This document shows positions 13,505-26,092 of a stretch of 64,000 nucleotides of DNA, piece after piece. The translations under genes were made by a program, and so were the position numbers. Origin of the DNA: Paragonimus westermani (lineage: Eukaryota > Platyhelminthes > Trematoda > Plagiorchiida > Troglotrematidae); contig QNGE01000964.1 in the NCBI GenBank assembly GCA_008508345.1, positions 22,730 through 86,729 of the forward strand. Direction: 5' to 3'. Position 1 is the first letter of the stretch, and each line of letters begins with the position of its first letter. Below the pieces are notes generated by a model, which was given only the letters and a program-made list of their open reading frames with translations, had not been told where the DNA came from and ran no database searches.

Positions 13505-15035
13505 TATTAGCACCTAATACGACAGGCATTTTACTGTAAACTTCACTACGATCCCAACTTCACTCTAGAGACAAGATTCAGGTTATGAGTTCCGGGATAC
13601 TCCACGAAATGCTAATCGTTTAGAAGTAAACCTCAGTAGATGGTTGTTAAAACTGCAGACAGAAGCCTCAGAGATGGAATACATATCAAGCTGAAAATGT
13701 GTGCAAATACTTGCAAAAACATCTTGTTGGCCTGTCTGAAAGCATCACCTCTCTTGGCTTTAAAAAACAATTATCACATCAGATATCGCCTGAAGGTCCA
13801 TGGAGAGCAGATAAAACCAAAACAGAAGAGGTGAACAAAAAACAACTGGATGATGCAAATACGGAAGAGGGTTTTAAATTCGGATGCTTCCCTGTTAGTT
13901 GTGTTACAAAAGAAAGTTTGTGTGAGGAATTTTACTCGAATCGTACAGTGCGAAATGACGGAAGGTAGGGTGCTCTTACAGAATCCACCTCACTTCCGAC
14001 GTCTCAACGATTCTACTCATTTTGCTGCAAAAGTCTGGCGTAATATGGGGGCTTAGTTAGTATGACAGGTATATAGAACCCCCATTACTGCTGTACAAAG
14101 TGGATGTAGTCAAAACTATACTAGGCGTCCGCATAATAATGAACAATCTTTGACCTTACAGAAAAATACAGGCGGTGATGATCAACTAAGTGGGCGGGCC
14201 TAGTGCTCGGTATTTAAAGTTAAATCTTTTCCCAAATTTTTCACTCTTCGGAGGGCATTGGGGTTACAATCATGAATATAACTTAGTAGTACGTTCATAG
14301 GATCGTAATCATTGATTGAGTTTATCTAGGCAAGCATAAGTATAGTATGAAACCCTACGTATTCAACTGTTTTCCGTCCGATTGCTCCATTGTACGTGGA
14401 ATTATCTGGCGGAGCCTTAGGCCATTCGTGTCAGCTCAGTGTGTAAGGTCTACAATCATATACCTTAGACAGAATGTTTTCACTGAGGTTGCGCAAACCA
14501 TCCGTCTCTCACTTTTTGTGGGCCTCATGGTGGTCCATAAACTTTTTCCATAGATGTATATTAGGCAGCCTCGTTTGTGTGTTGTGTAGTGCGTACACTC
14601 GGAGACAAAAGGACAGGTCTCATCGCCAGAAAGACGACGAACCAGCAGCGACTGTTGGGCCAGTATGTACGGACTATGGGGGAAGTGTAACCAGGGCGAA
14701 TGACAACGTACTATGACCCAGTGCGTGTGAATGCTCGTCAGCCGTTCAAATGAGTGTACGTGTTCGTGGTCCTATGTGTTAACATAACCTGCACGGGAGT
14801 TTGTGCATTAAACAACTTCGTGGACCAAAAGTCTTTTGCGGTCACAACACTATGATACATATTGTAGCGAGAAGGCGTCCAATAAAGCACAATCCTTATT
14901 GCCCAATACGCTAGTCCTCATGCCACACGCGCGCTCGCGTTTATTGGTCATCATTCCGGACCACAACACCCCCGGGTTTCCGCTCACGCATCGTGTGCAC
15001 TTCTGCTCGGTTTATGTGCCTGATAGGCGCCGTCT
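13505..15035. other. No recognisable gene or repeat
   Basis: Overlapping frames at 13640-14056 and 14347-14716 (64 to 89 codons) have no recognisable domains. No repeats shared with the rest of the window were noticed. Confidence 0.4.
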
Positions 15036-15039
15036 ATCG

Positions 15040-15371
15040 GGTTTTCTGCCTGCCATTTTTCGCCTGTTGGTCCGATTTCGTTGAACGATGACTCGTCAAG
15101 TTGCTCTTGTTCTCCTCCATCTATCTCCATTGGTCTCTGAACGTAGTCCACGACCGGTTCGCGATATTCCTGCGAATGTTGGAATAATAGCGCCTCCGAT
15201 TTCATCGTCCCCTCTCTTTTCCCTGCCCTGTCTCGCCTGTTGGTCCGATCCAGTCGAGCGATGACTCACCCGGTCGCCCTCGCCGTCCCCGATCCGCTCG
15301 CTGTGGGGGTTTTGGACGTGCCTCCCACACGCGTGGAGGTATTCCGCCGAGTGTTGGAATACCCACACCTC
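15040..15371 (+). repeat. GC-rich diverged tandem duplication, possibly coding
   Basis: Two diverged copies of about 158 bases start 174 bases apart (15040-15198 and 15214-15371). They share CGCCTGTTGGTCCGAT, GAACGATGACTC/GAGCGATGACTC and GTTGGAATA blocks. The segment is much more GC-rich than its flanks. In the second copy an ATG at 15261 opens a 48-codon frame starting MTHPVALAVPDPLAVG and reading to a stop near 15406. The equivalent ATG in copy 1 starts MTRQVALVLL. The conserved start and repeated architecture hint at a decayed coding repeat, perhaps from a mobile element. The family is not recognised. Confidence 0.5.
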
Positions 15372-15568
15372 CGGCCTGAGTATCCATTACAGTATGACAG
15401 TATCTGAGTTGATAGCATTGCTACTCACAGTTTTACAGGTAGAAAGCGTCCGCCAGTTTTGAGTTTAAATAACTGAATCAGAAGACCTACTTTATAAGAT
15501 GGCAATACTTTTGTACGCTTCCGTCATTTGTTAAAGATGGAAGCAGTGAATTAGAAAGATAATTAACT

Positions 15569-15713
15569 ATTGAAAAGCAGATTGAGAATAATACAACGTT
15601 ATGAGTAAGCTGTGATACACTACGTTTCAATCACCTCGGGTGGCCTTCCTCAGGAGGTGGAACGTAGAGTATTACAACTTGCTCATTGTGTTATTCTCAA
15701 TCTCCTTTTCAAT
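15569..15713. repeat. Hairpin of PLE terminal sequence around a hammerhead-like core
   Basis: Left arm 15569-15626 (ATTGAAAAG...TACGTT) and right arm 15661-15713 (AACGTA...CTTTTCAAT) are reverse complements with scattered mismatches and small indels. The 34-base centre extends the pairing through CACCT/AGGTG. Read on the minus strand, the centre gives CTGAGGAAGG, a CACC-CGA-GGUG stem-loop and GAAACG, in the order of a hammerhead ribozyme core (CUGANGA, stem II, GAAA). Hammerheads are known from PLE terminal repeats. The right arm also resembles 28507-28571, just after the PLE coding end there. Confidence 0.7.
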
Positions 15714-15800
15714 AACATGCTAAATACGACGCCCAGACTGTTTGACTTCATTCATATTAAATTTGGTGCGGATATCTTATAATTAAAGTTTTGTGTGACA
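15714..15800 (+). mobile_element. PLE terminal-repeat remnant
   Basis: This stretch resembles 28990-29060 (shared CTGTTTGACTTC-like, AATTTGG-GCGGATAT). It continues the terminal-repeat sequence of the hairpin at 15569-15713. No coding capacity is present. Confidence 0.6.
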
Positions 15801-15804
15801 GCGA

Positions 15805-17630
15805 TCGATCTGTTTTATATCTGAAGACCTTTTTTCAAATCTTCCAAAATGGATCACCATGTTTATCTCATTGATTCTAAGACGTGCGAATGAATCACAT
15901 ATCGAAACCAATTTGCGATAGAGCGACAAAAAATGTTGGAAACACAACTGAAGTAATTGTCACTTTTAGACACGTTCTCGATTGTTTCGTGAAGTGAACT
16001 GATAAGCCTCCGTAATCAAATTGTCGAACGTACCGGAGATTCCACTATAACAAAGTCAAAATAATAATAATAATCCACTACTACATCCAGTCATAAATTT
16101 TTCATATATCCACATAAATTAGTAATGAATCTTTCGTGGGAAGCTCTTTCTAATTCTCAATTGCAAGTATTTCCACTTGGGCTTTCAGTCAAACGTCTGT
16201 TGAAAGTTACTGACATGTCGCAGGTGCAAGCGTAGTTTGGGAACCTTTGTGACCGGATAGTATACCTATATCCTACAGAGGAGGACAAATAAAGTTTATT
16301 TAAGATTGGAGACTTATCAACCCAGTTCCTGAATACACACAAACAACAAAAACCTGTTGATTCCTGAATGAATACTATCAAGCCCTTAAAGGACTCGAAA
16401 CCTGACAAAGAACCCGGAGCTGTCGTTAGGGACAGGCGTAAGGTCTCTACTGAACAACAGATCAGACAACATTGCGCTCGAGAGGAATCGGATTTGTAGT
16501 GAATGGTGGTTATGCATGGGTACGTAATTGGTATATGAAGTTTGCTAGTTGCATAACCCATATTTGTACAAAATACCAAGGATTCATAAACCGCGAACAA
16601 CCCAACGACCAATCTTTGCAATGATGGGTTCCTTTTGTTACAGGTTGTCCAAAAGGCTAACAAATCTTTTGTAGCTAGCATACGTACCTGTTTATCAGGT
16701 CTGCGACATTCTACACAACACCGATCTATAAGGAAAATTTATCTACGCTGTTGGTTTAAATTCGCTATTCCCGAATAAGCCTTTAGGGAAGACCGCCGAT
16801 TTTGTCTATGACTATTGCCTCATGACGACGTTTCACGTACCAGTCAACATTATGAGACATTTGGCTTTAATTTGCACTGAAAAATATCAGATTGTATTTT
16901 TAAAACGAAGGATGGACATTGACAGAAGGATGGTACAGTGTACTAGGCAGTACACCTTAGGTCCACTTGAAGAAGAGAATATCTAAATTTCAGCAGTTTA
17001 TGACCCACCCATCAAAAACGCTTTTTGGCTGGATGCCTAATTAACAGAATACGATTTGTATATGCGCGTGATATACTTGATTCGAAATGGAAAATTGTTC
17101 GTGACACCCTGGTCACAAGTGTTTGCCCAGTGTGCTTTTTTGCAATTCACTGCACACCAAAGATAGCGAACCCCCACAACATAAATGTCGAGAAAACTCG
17201 TGTAAATCCAGTCACCCTATAACAATACAGTACGTCTGACATAAATCATCTAACGCACCTAGAATGCAGTCACACTGCACTTACTCAGTCGCACCAGTTC
17301 ACTAACACCCTCTCAGATGAAGACGAGGACACCAGGACTGTCTATTTCACATTATATTTACCCGTTCATCCGCATCTCCGGTGTCGTTTACTTTGGAGGA
17401 ACATATTGATGCATGCATGCTCCTTAAGATGAGGGGACAAGTTCCTGTATACATCGAAGTAATGCACGGCCTGGCACAGTCAGGCAACTTCGATTGCCAA
17501 GCACCTCTTGCAAAACTGGTTAACGGGTTTTTCTGATAAACGCTTTTCGCTTGTTGATGCGTTATCACAAGTCTGTCATCCTCGAATCACCGTAGGCACT
17601 GCTAATCGCAAACAGCAGTTATGTACAAAA
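15805..17630. other. No recognisable gene
   Basis: The 174-codon minus-strand ORF at 16157-16681 has no family resemblance or splice context. A short AAT microsatellite lies near 16056-16070. Nothing else is noted. Confidence 0.4.
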
Positions 17631-17636
17631 GTTAAC

Positions 17637-17738
17637 AAACTTGAACCCTTATCTGCCAACGGCAAACCAATAGAGCCACGGATGTTAGCAAACTTGAACC
17701 CTTATCTGCCAACGGCAAACCAATAGAGCCACGGATGT
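17637..17738. repeat. 53-bp tandem repeat, nearly two copies
   Basis: The unit AAACTTGAACCCTTATCTGC... ending GAGCCACGGATGT occurs at 17637-17689 and 17690-17738. The copies are identical over the shared part. Recent local duplication with no coding role seen. Confidence 0.9.
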
Positions 17739-17739
17739 G

Positions 17740-20700
17740 AACTACAGTCTCGAGCTGTTGCTTTCACGCATAGTAACTGTCGGGTCCCACATATTCCTGA
17801 TCATTTCGCACATCGAATACTGATCCAACCGCACGACATTTAAGCTTCATGTATTACCCATATTACTTTACGTGTTCATCAATCCAGACAGTACTAGACA
17901 ACATGGAAACGTGTTTGACGGAAGTGAACAAACGAAGCTACCATTAGGACAAAGGGACTGTAGAAATCTGTATCTGAATCAGTACACATTAACCTGAGAC
18001 GGTAAGTACATTTAACTGGATAGCTACTGTTGCACCAGATGAAGTTTGGAGAAAGTTGAAACCGCAGAACTTATGCAGTGGCCAAACATCCAGGATGGTA
18101 GACATTCTAGTAACCCTGATATGAGATATGGTTGCTCGACCCATCGTCCGCGTGGCACATTATCAAGAAAACAGTCTGTGATTCTAAGTGTGCGAAACCA
18201 ATGTGGATGGTCATCATCCGTAGCTTTCCTACAAGAATTGCGGATGTTCCACATTTTGTTAGAATGAATTACCATATGCAAACGCTCGTTAGATTGCTCG
18301 ATCGCCTCGAGAGAAAACACAGTGTCTTTTTTCTCGATTCCAGTCCATGATCTCACGACTAGGCATCTAAGTTGAAATCACTCCTCAAACGAAACTTTGG
18401 TCAATGGTAAGTAGAAGTTCCGGTCCCGGTTGTGATAAGGATATATGCAACTGACCAGTTACGAAAAAATTGAAACTCACGCATAGTGCTTCTCTTTGAA
18501 AGCAGCTGACTGAAGCGTCTAATCGAATGCGAAGGCTGTGATCAGTTGTGAGTGATGTTTGACAGTTATTGGCCGGAATATTCTACTAATTACACTTGTG
18601 TTGAACAAACCGGACAAGTGTAGCAGGATATTCTGGATGCTGTTAGATGACGCAACGAAGTGTATACTTACTGCTGCGTTTGGTGTCACATGAACCGAAA
18701 TTGCAGAACGACTAGCCCTTTGTATTAGAAACGTTGATGCACTTGATGGGAGAGTTACACGATGAGAACTACAATCTTAAAGTGGATAATTTTCCCCACA
18801 GTCCGAACATAGCGCACATGTCAAACAAGCAGCACACAACTGTAGTGAGGGTATCACGTTTGAACAGCAATCCTGACGGAGACAAAAACAGAATTGATTA
18901 ATCACCACGAAAGCTCCTTTGAATGGAACAGATTGATGTTAATACTATTTCGGAAGATCAAGCTGAGCGAAGCTAACTTGAAGTTCCGCTTTTAATTTCG
19001 ACGTACAGTGCGTAGATTGAGTTCCTGGTATGAGAAGGTTAAAAAGATCTCATGATGCACTGAAAATAAACGTGGGCTCGACCCCCTATTGAGAGCGTAC
19101 ATCATTCGACAGGCTTCTAGATAACGTCCGTTATGGGAAAGTGATTCCATGTGGCTGTCTTCACCATATGCTTTTGCCAGAAGTACCGTATGTTATGGTT
19201 AGTTGGACGGGTTCTGTCACTGACCTGGATACAGAGTTGTGCGGGAACTAAATAGAGAGCAAACAGCTGCCATACGTTCTAGCACATTCTTGCACTATGA
19301 AAAATGATGCCCAGCATCCAGCTATCAAGAAAAAACCAGAATTGTATTACACGTGCAAACAGAAATTCGGATTAATCGATAACACAAATGAGTGATAATG
19401 CGAGCGATGCGATACCATCCACGTCAAATTATTTGCAATAAGCCTTGTTTGGCAGTGCTGTTGTGGTTGCCTTAGATTTATAAACATCGAATAATCACAA
19501 TGGGGATAAGGTCCAAGGAATGAGATATTCGTGCCGAATACGGAATTTACGCCATTTTTTCATCTATGTTAGTAGCTAAAATCGGAAGACAATTGGTAGA
19601 ATCTAAAGGGAACATCCCAAAATTGTCTGTTTATCTCGCTGTGACGCGAAAACCATCACAGTTGTAAACTGTTCATTTCAGGATGCGATTACCTACCTTC
19701 CGTTTTTATGCATCAGCTTACGTGTGGTTTTGTAGGATACTGTTTGTGAACAGATCCGCGTATGCCAAACGTCTGATCAAAAATCTTATTTTGCAACACT
19801 AGCCGTTCCAGAAATTCCCCGTGTGTTCCAGTGTCAAGACCAGAAGGTCGGCTAAAAGTAGACAGCCGAATTCACATTTCGGAGAAGATTCAAGGGTCAT
19901 TCGCGAACCATGATCCGCTTTCTACATCCGCTTGTGACAGCCTCGGTTTATCCATCTGGAAAGAACAGGTAGCGTGGATCATTTTTTTTTAAACAAAAGA
20001 CCATAACGAAGTTCAAATGTGCATGTGTGATAGGCGGAAGCCAACTGGTGTCGATCACGTGCTTACCCTGAACTCGTCTGAGCGTACAAACATCACAGGA
20101 CGCTTAGGAACATGTGCATGTGACCCAGTTACGGGTCAGAGGCGTCCAGCCAACTGAAGAGCACATGCGTCGAAAGCGAACACTATCGTATGAACGTCAG
20201 CTGTTTCTGATCTGACAGATGTATTGCGGAATAACCAACTGTAATGTATTGAACCGCACAATTTAAAAAGTCAAGCAGATGTAGACAGGTCTGTGACCCA
20301 TGCTGCACGTGTATGAACCGCAAACTAACACAAGCCAGGCTCAGATGTATTGAATGCAAAATAAACTTGACTGCAACCGGGCACATGAACAAGTCATCAC
20401 ACGCCCTAGCAAGAAGATGCACAAGTGATCAACTTCAAGGGGACCGTAAACTGTAACAGATATGAAAAATCAGTCTTCAAGTGGGTGGCGCAGTGAAATA
20501 TGAACTGGGCTGATGCTAGTAAAGTGGACACACAGTAAGCAAACTAATGGGTCACAAATGAAGGTGAGATAGTCAACCGAAGCAATAACACGTATTCTAA
20601 TCACATGTAAACATTATGCTGGAAACAAATAACAAAGGCTTGGAAACATGCTATCGTGTTTTAACGACAACGGAAGAAAGTGTGACTGGAATCAAAAAAC

Positions 20701-23090
20701 ACAAATGTCTCGATTTGGTCAATTCAGAACATTCCAGCCTCAACAGACCCAGTCGATAGTGAAACAACCATGAAGTGTAAGGCCAGCTTTCCAGTATTCG
20801 CATGACAGGATGTTTGATTTCACGTTTCAGGCTGTCCAAGCCTGTTGTCTGCTTACTACTTCGGAAGGTCACAGGGTAGTGTAGTTCGGTTCAACTAAGA
20901 TCGGCGCGCGCACATCGAGACAGTCAACCGGCTGCTGTGTTAAGTTTGCTATAGTTTACCATGGTCAGCATCTGAGTCGCAAGCAGACACCGCTTGGTGA
21001 CGAACGATGGCAAGTGACTGAACATTGGCTGTTTATTTCGCCATGTTATTTCAAACGTCTGAGGGTGTGCAGCTGACCACCAGGTCTACTAAATCCGCTA
21101 ACATCGGAAATGACGAGAATTGTCCTGTCATGGCTAAGAATGGGTCATGGAACACGTTGGCAGATTCATCACTACGGCTTACATAGGTGGGACGTGATAA
21201 TCTACAGTATACGCCCAGTACTAGGTGAACTAAAGATAAACACAACGTCTGGTCTTTTCGATCTGTCATAGCTCCAGTCGAAGGTCATTATAAAAACTGA
21301 CCTGAACTCTGTGTTGCCTCACACACGGCCTTTCCTGAAATAGAATAACTAGATAACAAGACCAAATAACTGAAACATCGTTGGTGATTTTGAGGTTTTG
21401 CGACGCAGATCTGTAATTTCACGAAGAGAAAGATCATACGCCGGTCGTAGTTACGGTTTACTACGATCAACAAAACACGCGTGAAACATCAGGAAGTAGG
21501 GTACGACAGTTAATTGCCTCATATGGCAACCAGGGTGGATGGCAGAACATTTCTGACACAAAATGTTGAACGCGACTTATGTAATCTGCCAGATCAGCGA
21601 AGGTTGAATTATCTAGTCTTGGCTGGGGGGGGGGCGACCACGCATACACAAGCCAGGTTGGAGAAAACTGATTATCAGCACGAGCAGAAGCTAAGGACTA
21701 CTGTAGCTTTCTTAGCATCGGTCCCGTGGGGAAGAAATTCAGTTCGACTACACCTACTTTGTAGGCATACAGAAGCTCCAATACTCATGCAGACTCCGTA
21801 GGAACGTATAACACCACACACTTTTGCTAGCGACTTTCCGTAGGTGGGGTAGACAACTTACAACGAATGAGGGATTTTACTATGTAACTCGTAGATGAAG
21901 GCTATAGGCAGCTCACGTAGATGGAACCACTTTTCATGAATAACAAAGTGCAGGTGAATAGGCGGCAAAAACGTATTGGTTATCGTCATCATAGTAAGGC
22001 TAATATCATATGCTACATGTGGAAAACCAGATTCTCTATCGAATACATCGGCAAGCCCAGTACTGATTAACCTGGACCATGAACAGGCATATCTGTGGTT
22101 TTACTTATATGTTCTCACTGACAATTTACTTTGTGTAGTTTCGCCTATTACTAGCATGGCACTCCAGGATCGCATGGCCGGTATGTCAACAAATAATAGC
22201 TAGATCCACTTTGGGCATATTTTGCGCTCCTATGTTATATGATGGATAGTCGGATTTCGTATCACGGGCACAAACGAAATCAAGAGAGAAAATACAAAAA
22301 CCAGACGCTCGGACTTTCTGCAGTATTTTTTCTTCCGGCTGTATTAATGGTTAGAAATGAAGTCCAAAAGCCGTGATAAGGCATTGTTAAAACTGCAAAC
22401 TTGTTTGGTTAATCTTAAGTCGTACATCATTCATAGTTGATCGCATTCTTCGAATTCATATAGACTTTAAGGCCAGCTTTTTTCGAAGAGCACTAGACTT
22501 AGGTTTCGTCCTTGTTTGCGTTCGCCGGGAGCGCACATCCTTACCACAACCGGAATTAGTTGGGTTGCACAATTTTCCAAATGAAAAATATACTACTGAG
22601 CAATGGCGCCAATAATATTCAACAAATACAGAACTTTTTCGGTGATCCAAGGAATGCGACGTTAAATGGGTCTGAATGTAACCGGCCTATGTTTTTATTG
22701 TTAGTAATTTCATTTACTGGCCGCCGATCAATTTGACTCACCGTCCACTTGCTGACAATATTTGGCACACATCCGGAAAAAGGTTGTTGACCCTCGCACA
22801 ACACAGATGAAGGGCTAGCCCATCACAGTTGTTCTGATTGCGAACAAATGAGGGGAACCATAGACAAGTCACTAAGTGGAGGAACAATACCAGCAACCTC
22901 CACATATAAGCGCTGAGAAAGCCTGGACAGTAACACACAGACTAAAAGCGGTTTGGACGCTTTATTAGCAAATTCACCATTGCATGAGATCAATGTGGAA
23001 TCTATTTTGGTGGGTGATTCATTTTCTGAATGGGAAAACGGCAGCAACAAATCCAAACCACTCAACTTTCCGTCATCAGCCGGACTCCTC
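17740..23090. other. No recognisable gene or mobile element
   Basis: Only short frames. The overlapping plus and minus frames at 18024-18356 are the largest and are not recognised. A run of ten Gs sits at 21625-21634. Confidence 0.4.
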
Positions 23091-23091
23091 T

Positions 23092-23743
23092 TAATCTCGT
23101 AAATTAAGTAAATCCTTGGTTAAGCCACAACGACTTCGACCATCCGACTGTACTAAAAAGTGGTTTTCGTAACCACAAAGAACGTCTAATGGCAGAAACC
23201 TTGCTGATCGCTAGTACACCACAAGTGGTGAATCGCTCCGATGGCCTGAAACTGCCAGTTGTTTGGCACGATTTACTGGGTGAAAAACAGTGACACCACG
23301 GCCGAAAAAGGTGTGCGGATCCCTGTCACCCACCCCATCCCAACAGTCCACACGCAAGTAGATTGATCGTGTACATGCACACACAGCATGCACTAACTAT
23401 CCAGCCTTGTTTGCGTCTGGGCTCGTCACGTGTGACCTCAGATGAACCGTGAACCCATGCATTCTATTGGTAGATTGTCCACACACCGCGTGTTAAACAC
23501 ACATACACGTGCGAGGTGATGACTACCTCATTTGAAGCTTGTACAATGTGAATTTTCTGATTTAAATCGCTTGATAAAGGCTCTCCGAGAGGGTCGAAAC
23601 GTTGCGAAACCGATAACTCTTTGGTTTTTAACTCGTTGTGGCTTAACCAAGGATTTACTTGATAATGAACGTCAGCACAACGCACAATATATTTTCGCAT
23701 ATCCGTTCTGTGTACGGTTCGGATGTACTAATCTCGTAAATTA
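23092..23743 (+). mobile_element. Short PLE-derived insertion with 15-bp target duplication
   Basis: TAATCTCGTAAATTA occurs exactly at 23092-23106 and 23729-23743, bounding a 622-base insert. Inside, 23105-23132 is the exact reverse complement of 23633-23660 (28 bases). At 23570-23605 the sequence CTTGATAAAGG, a CTCTC-CGA-GAGGG stem-loop and CGAAACGTTGCG follow the hammerhead order found in PLE terminal repeats, with a degenerate first box. There is no reverse transcriptase, so this is either a truncated PLE copy or a non-autonomous derivative. Inverted terminal arms also occur in the PLEs at 25785-28056 and 36139-37234. Confidence 0.65.
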
Positions 23744-23744
23744 C

Positions 23745-24825
23745 CCGCCTGAGACCTCATGATAAACATGACAACCTTTTCAAACGGTTGTGGTGATCGT
23801 CCGCACAATCTGGGCGACAGCCAAGGGTACGCAAACGAGGACCCCGGTGGAACTGTATCTTGGATGTATGACACCAGCATCACAATTTTTCGCCTGTACA
23901 TAAATAGGAATCTTGGATAAAAAGCAGTGTTTGTAATTCTAAAACAAATGGTCCATTACTATCAAAGATGGTTCGATTTCCAATCGAGTCTGAAGTGTGG
24001 AAGGAGCCAATTTCATGAACGCCGATTGAGGATACACCGACCCTGAGTTCCAATGCGATTGGAACCAAGAGAGCCAGACGAACTGAACATACTAAAATTG
24101 ACGCAAAATTACGTTAACTATCTGAAAGGTCACTGAATCGAGAAGTAGATGTGAAACTTAAGTTACGGTTCAGATGGCCACACACAAACGTTTATCGACG
24201 TCTACGTCGTATTGGCGAAATGTGCATTTAGGAAAGTGAAGATAAATGAAACAAGCAAGTCAATAAAGAGAGACGTGCTCGAACAGTCCCCACCATGTAG
24301 AAACGATCAACCACTCCGATTAACTGCTTTAATACAAAAAAAACAATGGATAAGAGGAACAACATGATACATAAGTACAAATGAGTGTGAGTCGCTCGAT
24401 CAATTGTATCAAGTGCCAAACTGTTTCCGCTGCATGGGGGAACTGAGTTTGAGTGCAAGCCCAGCAGAATACAAGGACACAATGGCAAGTTCCTTTTTTG
24501 TCAACGCGGTTGCCTGTATTATCGACTGAATGGGATGGAAGAGATGGATCGAAAGAATGAGGCAAATAAGTCAATGTTAGCAAGATGAACATATTAAAAC
24601 AACGACTTAGTCTGGTCCAGAAATGGTGGCATATGCATACAATCAACGGACAACTATCAAAAAAGCAGACACATGGACACGCATCTGACAACCGGTAGCA
24701 GTTTCCTAGTAAGGTGACTAAAAAGCCGGTTTATCATCACGTACGTGTCGACCTAACAGTTTTGGACGTCCTAACGGTGTCCGTCAGGACCATCGACCCA
24801 GTCCGTGTGTCGTGGAGCGAGAAGA
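23745..24825. other. No recognisable gene
   Basis: Overlapping minus-strand frames at 24228-24691 (86 and 120 codons) are cysteine- and leucine-rich without a recognisable domain. Nothing else was noted. Confidence 0.4.
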
Positions 24826-24831
24826 CTTTAG

Positions 24832-25041
24832 TAAAGAAAAAGTCTTGCATGCACAGTAACCAAAGAGAATAACATTAATCGGTCGCTTCTGACAAAGAGA
24901 AGGAGGTTTGCGTGGGCCGGTAAATGTGGGTAGACTTCTGTGTGTAGGAACTGAGTCACTTCTTGGATGAGAATCGACCCAACAGTTCCAGCACTTCCGG
25001 TCATGAACACAACATGGGTGTCACGATTTGGTACTCCATCT
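24832..25041 (-). CDS. Possible orphan exon with Rossmann-like TGxxGxxG motif
   Basis: From a plausible acceptor (GTCGGTGTTCAG, AG at 25043-25042) the minus strand is open for about 69 codons. It reads RDGVPNRDTHVVFMTGSAG then TVGSILIQEV, with NLLLFVRSDR some 25 residues later. This has the layout of the first strand, glycine loop (TGxxGxxG), helix and second strand of an extended short-chain dehydrogenase or reductase fold. The TGSAGTVG string is the main evidence. No good donor site was found, no neighbouring exon is visible, and nothing else identifies a family. It may be chance or a relic. Confidence 0.25.
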
Positions 25042-25044
25042 CTG

Positions 25045-25780
25045 AACACCGACAAAATCCACACTGTCATATAAAGATGACAAGCTTGCGTCCTTGTTTT
25101 TATCACAGGTCTTGGTTACAACCAACACCCATAAGTAGAGGTCTGTATATATGCAGGACAAGTGCCGGGTCGCGAGGACTTATCGTAGTCTGGTTGGCCG
25201 GACGATTCTTATCAGATTATCGCTCTCCGGGGGTGTAAATGGTCCTGACTACGGATCTTGCAGTGTGGATCAGCCGGCAGGGTAAAACGACAGCATGGAC
25301 ATCGACTGCTGACGCACGTGAAGCGGGTGGTGGATAACGTTAGTGCGGCTTTGGTCAAAGTTGCGTGTGTCAGCAACACCTATCTGACCCAACGACTAAG
25401 CACACCCTCGGCGACAAATAGACAAAATTTTCCAGGAATAGAACGAACTGACAAACGAAACAAATTAGCAGGACGGCACTGGTGAAATCTCCAAATCAGC
25501 AAATATTTCTTAAAACAAACGTATGTTAGCCGCTAACCAAACACTTTTACTGATAATACAATTAAACGCATATCGACAAAAGAAGAAGCCAAAGAGACCA
25601 GGTCATCCCGGTGCGCTGTGCTGATATCATAACGCATAGAAACACCTAAAAAGAATTCGCTCCATCCTCTCTGATTATGCTATCTGGACGGTATTTCGGC
25701 CAGATAATATATTAGAATGATTGGCAATCAGTTAGAACGTTTACAAAATCGAATATAATGAAACACTGGGTTCCCTTCAA
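25045..25780. other. No recognisable gene
   Basis: Only short chance frames between the possible exon and the PLE. I looked here for the 5' half of the PLE fragment at 28052 and did not find it. Confidence 0.4.
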
Positions 25781-25784
25781 TAAG

Positions 25785-26092
25785 TTCATCAGCGCAGAAA
25801 GAAGGCATATGTTGCGATATGTTAACATTTCGTTTACTCTTCTCAGTCGCAAACGTAAAACATGCAAGTTATATATGAGAGACAATTAGAGATAGACAGG
25901 GTATGGACACGCATACAATCACACCACGTATTATGTCCTCACCACCACGGCAACCCTATAGGTTGCTTCACCCACTTTTGTGCACATAGCACCGGCTAGT
26001 GAGCTCTAATCAGCACGGCTTCGCTAAAGGTCAGTAGCTTCGGGTTCTGCTGACGTAACAATATTTTGAAAGAGTTAACTGGGACCACCTGG
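25785..26092. repeat. Left inverted arm of PLE
   Basis: Reverse complement of 27749-28056. Contains no independent coding sequence. Confidence 0.93.

Noticed and set aside
16157..16681. 174-codon minus-strand ORF
   Set aside because: No domain, no splice context and no repeat similarity; consistent with a chance open frame.
21625..21634. Run of ten Gs as a G-quadruplex or regulatory site
   Set aside because: A single homopolymer run with no surrounding gene; it could be a sequencing artefact.
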